This document shows, piece by piece, positions 59,353 to 64,000 of a stretch of 64,000 bases of DNA. The notes beneath the pieces were generated by a model. It was not told the DNA's origin, searched no databases, and worked only from the letters and a program-made list of their open reading frames with translations. A program made the translations under genes and the position numbers. The first letter of the stretch is position 1; every line of letters begins with the position of its first letter. Source of the DNA: a virus; the IMG/VR virus record IMGVR_UViG_3300048008_000449, positions 1-64,000 of that record, one strand, 5' to 3'.

Positions 59353-59997
59353 CTATTTATAATAAAACCCAATTTGTCCGCTATCTAAATTTCCGTTAGC
59401 GTCATCTTCGCATTTCTTAAAAATGTAGCCCATATGCTCATATTCCATGAACATTTGTTGATCTTCGTGTGCCCATATAGGTATTACTTCTACTGCCCAT
59501 TTAGGATAACCTATATTATGCCTTAAATGAACTTCTATAATTTTACCACCTTTAAAATCAATGTTAATGTGTTTAGCTGAACTTAGTCCATCAACCCAAC
59601 TTGGTAAATCATAGTCAGGAAAGGGTTCTACCTTTTCCCATTTGTTAAACGCTGAAAGACTTCTCGAATGATGTATGCCTCTCATTGCTTGCTGTGGATA
59701 TATTTCTCCTTTACGGAATGTATAGTCCACACTAACTAAATCGCCTTCAAAATATTCACACCAAAAATGTCCTGGTGTATTAATAGTCTGACCTTTTTCA
59801 AGTTCTACTATTTTTGCTGAAACTCCCATATTACTTAAATTCATAATAGGTCTTTCAACATACATTCCTGTACTTGGTACAGGAACAGTGTCAGGCCCAC
59901 AACTATAACCTAGCTTTTGACTTAATTCTAGTTTATTGTAGACCCACCTTAAGGCAGGATATGCCTGCCAACTATCTGCGTTTTTTGGTTCGCTCAT
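59353..59997 (-). CDS. Hypothetical protein
   Basis: A 214-residue protein with mixed alpha/beta composition; segments include TPGHFWCEYFEGDLVSVDYTF, KGGKIIEVHLRHNIGYPKWAVEVIPIW and a GY-rich end. No motif recognised. It overlaps the zinc-ribbon gene upstream by 26 bases. Confidence 0.6.
   Translation of the reverse strand: MSEPKNADSWQAYPALRWVYNKLELSQKLGYSCGPDTVPVPSTGMYVERPIMNLSNMGVSAKIVELEKGQTINTPGHFWCEYFEGDLVSVDYTFRKGEIYPQQAMRGIHHSRSLSAFNKWEKVEPFPDYDLPSWVDGLSSAKHINIDFKGGKIIEVHLRHNIGYPKWAVEVIPIWAHEDQQMFMEYEHMGYIFKKCEDDANGNLDSGQIGFYYK
59354..59360 (-). promoter_or_regulatory. T4-type late promoter motif
   Basis: TTATAAATAG on the minus strand, overlapping the stop of the upstream gene and 25 bases before the ATG of the nuclease-like gene, with AGAGGAAT in the leader. 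Part of the motif also encodes residues, so coincidence is possible. Confidence 0.5.
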
Positions 59998-60178
59998 TTT
60001 TTATTCCAGTGCAATTACTACACCTGCAACTATCACATACTTTTATCATACGTAATTCGCCGCCATCACAAGCATAGTCTTTAACCTGTTCCCAACGTGA
60101 AGTTCCACAATGTGTTGGATGACCGCAGTTTTGGCAAGAGCCGTTTGTATGTTCTGCTATCTTCCTTGTGAATTCCAT
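59972..60178 (-). CDS. Small zinc-ribbon protein
   Basis: A 68-residue protein with CQNCGHPTHC and CDSCRCSNC, giving three CxxC pairs; probable zinc binding. Basic C-terminus (GIKNERTKKRR) suggests nucleic-acid contact. No family recognised. Confidence 0.65.
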   Translation of the reverse strand: MEFTRKIAEHTNGSCQNCGHPTHCGTSRWEQVKDYACDGGELRMIKVCDSCRCSNCTGIKNERTKKRR

Positions 60179-60182
60179 TGGT

Positions 60183-60254
60183 TTACAGTTTCGCCATCTT
60201 CAACTGATGTTGTGTGTTTGCTTCTAGAAATGTTTCGATAAGTTTTTTAGTCAT
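60183..60254 (-). CDS. Possible 23-residue peptide
   Basis: A very short frame (MTKKLIETFLEANTQHQLKMAKL) filling the 93-base gap upstream of the zinc-ribbon gene. No good ribosome binding site. It may be non-coding; listed because the frame fits the gap. Confidence 0.25.
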   Translation of the reverse strand: MTKKLIETFLEANTQHQLKMAKL

Positions 60255-60271
60255 TCACTAATTTCTTTCGT

Positions 60272-60520
60272 CTATTTAATAGATTTCCAAAGTTGATTAA
60301 CTAGTTTATCTTTAGTTAATCTTCTGTCAAGCTCAATACCATATACTCTGCCAACTTCTTCAAGTTTAGCTTTAGTCATGCTTGATAGTTCTTTTTTGTT
60401 TTTAAAAGACGGTTTTACTACTAGTGGTTTTGTTTCTGTTTTCTTTTTAACTTCTTTAACTTCATCAGTTAGTACTAATGGCTTTTCAGAAGAAAAAATA
60501 TTCTTTATCCATTTAAACAT
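60272..60520 (-). CDS. SAP-like small protein
   Basis: An 82-residue protein from the ATG at 60520 with AAAAGGAAA upstream. After a basic linker, LSSMTKAKLEEVGRVYGIELDRRLTKDKLVNQLW resembles a SAP or LEM-like helix-loop-helix DNA-binding motif. It begins 15 bases after the previous stop. DNA binding is an inference. Confidence 0.55.
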   Translation of the reverse strand: MFKWIKNIFSSEKPLVLTDEVKEVKKKTETKPLVVKPSFKNKKELSSMTKAKLEEVGRVYGIELDRRLTKDKLVNQLWKSIK

Positions 60521-60534
60521 AGTATTTCCTTTTA

Positions 60535-62154
60535 TTATTTGCGTTTTTGAATCCAATCAGTTATACGTAATCGTCTTTCTGACTTAGCGGATTCGTCTTG
60601 TTGTTGAGTCATGAATTTAATAACGGCAGCTTTAGCTCCATCTGGTACATTGTTATGGTAATCTTCAGAATCCATATCATATACACTAATGTCTTTATCA
60701 CTAAATGGGCTTCCGCCTTGGTGTTCATGTCCTACATGTATCTCATTAGATTTCTTAGATTTAATTCCGCTTCCATCTGTGTCAGCATAATCTAATCTAC
60801 TATCTAAACCTAATACATCAACTTCTTTTGGATCTGCTTTTACTACATTTTTAAAAGATGTTAAATCAGCTCTTTTATGCCCACCACCGGTAACAGTACC
60901 AGTATTACGATAATCTACTTTAAAGTATTCACCGTTTGGGGCTCTAATGTAGTCTGTGTTTGGTGCATACAGATCTAATTCATTAATTTGTTTTTCATTT
61001 TCTGTCGCAGCTCTAAAAATCTTTTCTTTTAATTTTCCTGCATGCTTAGATGCATATATTGCTTTTGGTGTTTTTTTTGATTTTGGTCTGCTTGGTGGTG
61101 TTGATGTTGGTGGATCCATCATTGGTTTTGGTGATGTTGTAGGTGGTGGTGCTGGGTCTGGTTCACTCGGTTGTGATGGTGATTTTGGTGATGGTGTTGG
61201 ATCCATAAATTTAGGCATCTTACGTTTTAGATGACGACTTGGTTCGCTAGGTTGATTTGGTTTGTTATTTTCAACAAATACTTGTACCATATCATCGCCA
61301 TTACGTAGTCCGCCTTTTTTAACTTTTACGTTTTCTTTGCCGTATTTCTTTTCAGCTTCTTCTGGAGACATACTAGTTTGTTTCCAACGCTTTTCTGCTT
61401 CTCTAACTGCACTACGCAAACCTGATTCGTATTGTACACTTTCGTATTCACCTGGCATAGCCATGTCTTTTGATCCTGCCCATTTTGCTAAACGTGCCGC
61501 TAACTGTGCTGCTTCTTCTCTAGAAAGTTGAACATAACCTTCAGAGCCAGTAAGTTGTATTGCTATTCCGTCTTTACTTGCGAATTGCTTTACACTAACG
61601 TCTCCGATGTTACCCATTTCAGTACCTTCATCTAATTCTGCACCTTCATCTAATTCTGCACGTTTTAAAAAGTCTTGAATTACATCTGCATGTAAACTTG
61701 TTAATAGTTCATGCATTACTTTTTCATAACCATGCTTTTCAATCATATCATATACAGGTTGTGTATAATACCCACCTGCTTCGTTGGTTTGACGTTTTTC
61801 AGATGCACAATCATCACATGTAGTAATGTCGCCATCTGTTTCGGATGCAATCCATTCACAGTCCGCACATCCTTCTGTACCTTCATTTGCTTTTTCTGCT
61901 TTTGATGCATGTACTGCTTTACGCTGTGCATCTGATTTATATTTGCCTTCTAACATTGGGTAATACTTTTTAACAATAGCATTACGTGCTTCTATTTCAT
62001 CTGGGTTAATATGTCCACGTTCATAATGGTCTTTTTGAATTTGTGCCATTAATTTTTGTTCTTCGGGTGTACCGAATTCGTTTGCTAATGCAATACCGTT
62101 TTCTGTGTGGTAATTGTTATCTTCATTATCTAAGTATTGCTCTTTGCTAAACAT
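60535..62154 (-). CDS. Large modular protein with proline-rich linker, probably virion-related
   Basis: A 539-residue protein. The N-terminal third is charged; CADCEWIASETDGDITTCDDCAS (about 95-118) is a possible zinc ribbon; AELDEG occurs twice in tandem (about 167-178); a DUF-like helix block SPEEAEKKYGKENVKV follows; residues 305-365 form a Pro/Ser/Lys-rich linker (PSPKSPSQPSEPDPAPPP); and the C-terminal part has GGGHKRADL and a GHEHQGG segment. It lies in the late-looking block near the right end. No family recognised. Confidence 0.65.
   Translation of the reverse strand: MFSKEQYLDNEDNNYHTENGIALANEFGTPEEQKLMAQIQKDHYERGHINPDEIEARNAIVKKYYPMLEGKYKSDAQRKAVHASKAEKANEGTEGCADCEWIASETDGDITTCDDCASEKRQTNEAGGYYTQPVYDMIEKHGYEKVMHELLTSLHADVIQDFLKRAELDEGAELDEGTEMGNIGDVSVKQFASKDGIAIQLTGSEGYVQLSREEAAQLAARLAKWAGSKDMAMPGEYESVQYESGLRSAVREAEKRWKQTSMSPEEAEKKYGKENVKVKKGGLRNGDDMVQVFVENNKPNQPSEPSRHLKRKMPKFMDPTPSPKSPSQPSEPDPAPPPTTSPKPMMDPPTSTPPSRPKSKKTPKAIYASKHAGKLKEKIFRAATENEKQINELDLYAPNTDYIRAPNGEYFKVDYRNTGTVTGGGHKRADLTSFKNVVKADPKEVDVLGLDSRLDYADTDGSGIKSKKSNEIHVGHEHQGGSPFSDKDISVYDMDSEDYHNNVPDGAKAAVIKFMTQQQDESAKSERRLRITDWIQKRK
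61625..61660 (-). repeat. Tandem 18-base repeat (two copies)
   Basis: Two perfect copies of an 18-base unit (plus strand CCTTCATCTAATTCTGCA) encode AELDEG twice within the modular protein. Probably a recent slippage duplication. Confidence 0.75.
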
Positions 62155-62155
62155 A

Positions 62156-63283
62156 TTATTTCACCTTCTTCTTTGCTTTGCTCAATGCATTTTTGAAAAG
62201 ATCTTTTGCTACAACTTGTAACTCATCTGTTCTCTTTTCATCAAATTCCATACCTTCGGTAATATCTGAATCTGCATGAGATTTATATTTGTATCTTGGA
62301 TCGCCTGCTTTATATCTTTGCCAAGCTGGAGTATTTAACTCTTTATCAGCCGGAGTAACTACTAACGCATCATGTTCTTCTTTTCTTTTGCTTGATGCTT
62401 TAGCAACACTTGAATCTTCTTCAACTCCATTTACGTTATCCCAAAAATCAGCTGCCGCTTCGCCGCCGCCTAATTGGTCTGCGTATTCTCTAACAAAATC
62501 TTCTTTATCCATATCTTCTGCATTATCGTGTAACATATTCTTCATTTGTCCTTCATTAACATCTTTGTCTAATGCTCTGAAGTCATCATATGTTAAAAAC
62601 ATATCACGGTCTGAATCGTAATAGCTACCTTCTTTTGGATCATAATAAACTACTTTTCCTGATTTTGTAGGAAATGGTCCTTCTAATCCATCACGCTCTT
62701 GATATTTGTCTGTATCCATTGGAGGTAAGATTGAATACCCTTCTTCCATATGTGGAGGAACTTCTGCATGTGAATGCATATGTGGTTGTATTCCTTCTGG
62801 TTCAACTTCAGCTTTCATGGCATTGTATTCAGTGTAACGACTCACTGCATCAATATCTTTACTTGCTTGTGCTATTTTACTTTGTACCCATGGTTCTAAA
62901 TCGTCTCTATCGTCAATTATTCCATGTAACTTAATAGCATCACGTGCTAAGAAATATAGTTGTGAACGAGCCATAAACCCGTCATCGTCATCTGCGTCAA
63001 GCACGCCTTCTGCTACCATACCTACTGGTGTTTTTGGTGTAATTTTTTTCTTCTTACTTAATGATTCTTCTACATCTAAATGTGCAACTGCACCGTAGAT
63101 TCCTTCTTCTAATGATTCGTATACATTACTTAGATTGGCTCTAATATCATCAAGCCAAGCTATGTCTCCACCTATTTCTGCAATAGCTTGTTCTAGTCTG
63201 CTGTCTTTTTTAAAAACTTTTTCTAGTTTATTAATCTGATCCATCGCAAGACTGAAAGTATTTTCAATTTTTTGATTATTCAT
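62156..63283 (-). CDS. Hypothetical protein, probably virion-related
   Basis: A 375-residue acidic protein. The N-terminal half is helical (TFSLAMDQINKLEKVFKKDSRLEQAIAEIGGDIAWLDDI); KSGKVVYYDPKEGSYYDSDRDMFLTYDDF in the middle looks like a small beta motif; C-terminal part has KSHADSDITEGMEFDEK. Followed one base later by the 60535 gene, so the two are coupled. No family recognised. Confidence 0.62.
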   Translation of the reverse strand: MNNQKIENTFSLAMDQINKLEKVFKKDSRLEQAIAEIGGDIAWLDDIRANLSNVYESLEEGIYGAVAHLDVEESLSKKKKITPKTPVGMVAEGVLDADDDDGFMARSQLYFLARDAIKLHGIIDDRDDLEPWVQSKIAQASKDIDAVSRYTEYNAMKAEVEPEGIQPHMHSHAEVPPHMEEGYSILPPMDTDKYQERDGLEGPFPTKSGKVVYYDPKEGSYYDSDRDMFLTYDDFRALDKDVNEGQMKNMLHDNAEDMDKEDFVREYADQLGGGEAAADFWDNVNGVEEDSSVAKASSKRKEEHDALVVTPADKELNTPAWQRYKAGDPRYKYKSHADSDITEGMEFDEKRTDELQVVAKDLFKNALSKAKKKVK

Positions 63284-63288
63284 AGTCG

Positions 63289-63591
63289 TTACCTTTTTTC
63301 AATGCCACGACTGTTCTTACCGCCGCGTTTTCTGATTGTTTCTAATTCTTTATATGTATTAGTGATTGCTGTAATAAATCCTTGTACTAAACCTTTATTA
63401 AGATTATATTCTACATTATCCCAATTTCCCATTTTAGCCATCTCTGCCATTTCAGTGAACATACGTTCTACTTTTTGCTCTAAAGACTTTAAATTCATTC
63501 TACCATATCCTTGTACCAATACTTCTGGGTTATTTGGATCTTCTGGATTTTTAGAATAAATCTCTTCTTTTGCTAGCTGAGATTCTCTCAT
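63289..63591 (-). CDS. Hypothetical protein, late block
   Basis: A 100-residue helical protein (SLEQKVERMFTEMAEMAKMGNWDNVEYNLNKGLVQGFITAITN). Overlaps its upstream neighbour by 4 bases and is followed by the 375-residue gene. Function unknown. Confidence 0.6.
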   Translation of the reverse strand: MRESQLAKEEIYSKNPEDPNNPEVLVQGYGRMNLKSLEQKVERMFTEMAEMAKMGNWDNVEYNLNKGLVQGFITAITNTYKELETIRKRGGKNSRGIEKR

Positions 63592-63794
63592 CTTTTTATT
63601 ACCTTCACTGTTTCAGTGTAACCGACACTTTGCTTTTTATGTTTACCGTCACCTAAGTATCCTTTTGGATCAACTGCTTTTCTAGCATCTTTTTTCTTAG
63701 TTCCGGGTGTCATAGGAAACGATATGCTGGCAAAATTACCAGACATTGTATCGCCGCCATCGGCATCTTCGGTTATTATATCATATATTTTCAT
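63588..63794 (-). CDS. Small hypothetical protein, late block
   Basis: A 68-residue protein. MKIYDIITEDADGGDT at the start is like many short late proteins of T4-like phages; SFPMTPGTKKKDARKAVDPKG suggests a disordered basic middle. First gene behind an ATAAATA motif 5 bases before the ATG. Confidence 0.6.
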   Translation of the reverse strand: MKIYDIITEDADGGDTMSGNFASISFPMTPGTKKKDARKAVDPKGYLGDGKHKKQSVGYTETVKVIKR

Positions 63795-63799
63795 ACAAG

Positions 63800-63806
63800 T
63801 ATTTAT
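63800..63806 (-). promoter_or_regulatory. T4-type late promoter motif
   Basis: GATAAATAC on the minus strand, five bases before the ATG at 63794 in a 31-base gap. If used as in T4, RNA would start at the ATG, so the message would be leaderless. Confidence 0.5.
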
Positions 63807-63825
63807 CTAATTAATATCAAAAGTC

Positions 63826-63999
63826 TTAGTAATTGAGTGTCGCACTCATTAACTTAACAACATTCTCCCATGTTTTAGGAATATTCATCACTAAATGCAT
63901 GCTGTTGTCCTTCCAACTATGTGTTCTGTGTGTTTTACGTGTGTCTATGTAGTATACACCACCAGCTTTAATAGGCCATATATGCCCATCTGTATGCCA
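63826..63999 (-). CDS. 3' end of an Asp/Asn beta-hydroxylase-like gene (partial)
   Basis: An open frame entering from the right edge and ending with TAA at 63826, 57 residues. WHTDGHIWPIKAGGVYYIDTRKTHRTHSW then MHLVMNIP matches the end of 2OG-Fe(II) Asp/Asn hydroxylase-like proteins (distal His in THRTHS), similar in plan to 12323. The N-terminal iron site would be outside the window. Confidence 0.6.
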   Translation of the reverse strand, partial: WHTDGHIWPIKAGGVYYIDTRKTHRTHSWKDNSMHLVMNIPKTWENVVKLMSATLNY

Positions 64000-64000
64000 T

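Noticed and set aside
1-64000. CRISPR arrays, insertion sequences, integrase or att sites
   Set aside because: No regularly spaced repeats, transposase or recombinase motifs or long terminal inverted repeats were seen.

Overview
The window reads as part of the genome of a T4-like myovirus infecting a marine bacterium. The T4-type core is clear: a family B DNA polymerase of T4 gp43 size (51715-54408), a gp44-type clamp-loader ATPase (28348-29277), a DsbA-like late-transcription DNA-binding protein (56808-57065), a GroES/gp31-like co-chaperonin, ClpP, a MazG-like hydrolase, a cold-shock protein and T4-style late promoter motifs (ATAAATA). The DNA is visibly AT-rich and the accessory genes (Prs, fatty-acid desaturase, 2-oxoglutarate oxygenases, phosphate permease, FTR1 iron permease, Fe-S carriers) are of the kind carried by phages of oligotrophic marine bacteria. 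A pelagiphage-like (SAR11) host is an inference from this, not something shown. No tRNA, IS element, integrase or CRISPR array was found.

Layout. (1) 1-185: 3' end of an unidentified, possibly structural gene; 194-1024 is a lone minus-strand gene. (2) 1059-24629, plus strand: one tightly overlapping array of about 26 reading frames, 12 of which carry radical SAM cores. They are interleaved with an amidinotransferase, an aminotransferase-like protein, a nitroreductase-like protein, an SDR-like protein, an Asp/Asn-hydroxylase-like oxygenase, two SGNH-hydrolase-like proteins and several unknowns. (3) 24630-42819, minus strand: a zincin, an ExbB/ExbD-like membrane cassette, the clamp loader, and a nucleotide / iron-sulfur / chaperone block (Prs, ParB-like, ClpP, GroES-like, a DnaE-like fragment, RpiB, MazG, IscA, Apt, Nfu, FTR1, 7Fe ferredoxin, MIP18/SufT), then QueD, Csp, two TauD-like oxygenases and a desaturase. 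(4) 42926-45800, plus strand: a small island with a GNAT-like protein, a DUF6356-like membrane protein, a minimal adenylate-forming domain and two sulfotransferase-like proteins. (5) 45754-64000, minus strand: SGNH protein, two exported peptidoglycan hydrolases, a PiT-like phosphate permease, DNA polymerase, a 13th radical SAM protein, a DNA methyltransferase, DsbA, then what look like late virion-associated genes.

Regulation. Many minus-strand transcription units start with a sigma70-type promoter (TTGAC[AT], usually 17 bp spacer, TATAAT-like). Four of these carry an inverted repeat around AAGA-NN-TCTT in the spacer, which looks like an operator. Others carry ATAAATA late-promoter motifs. 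Several promoters sit so close to the ATG that the mRNA should be leaderless. Three factor-independent terminators were recognised.

How it may fit together (inference). The most unusual content is 13 radical SAM enzymes in one phage window. The same window encodes an iron permease, A-type and Nfu-type Fe-S carriers, a MIP18/SufT-like factor and a ferredoxin, which could mature and reduce [4Fe-4S] enzymes, and RpiB, Prs and Apt, which could recycle the adenine released from radical SAM chemistry. Two of the radical SAM genes are split between the catalytic core and the C-terminal cysteine-rich domain, one of them with another radical SAM gene lying between the halves.
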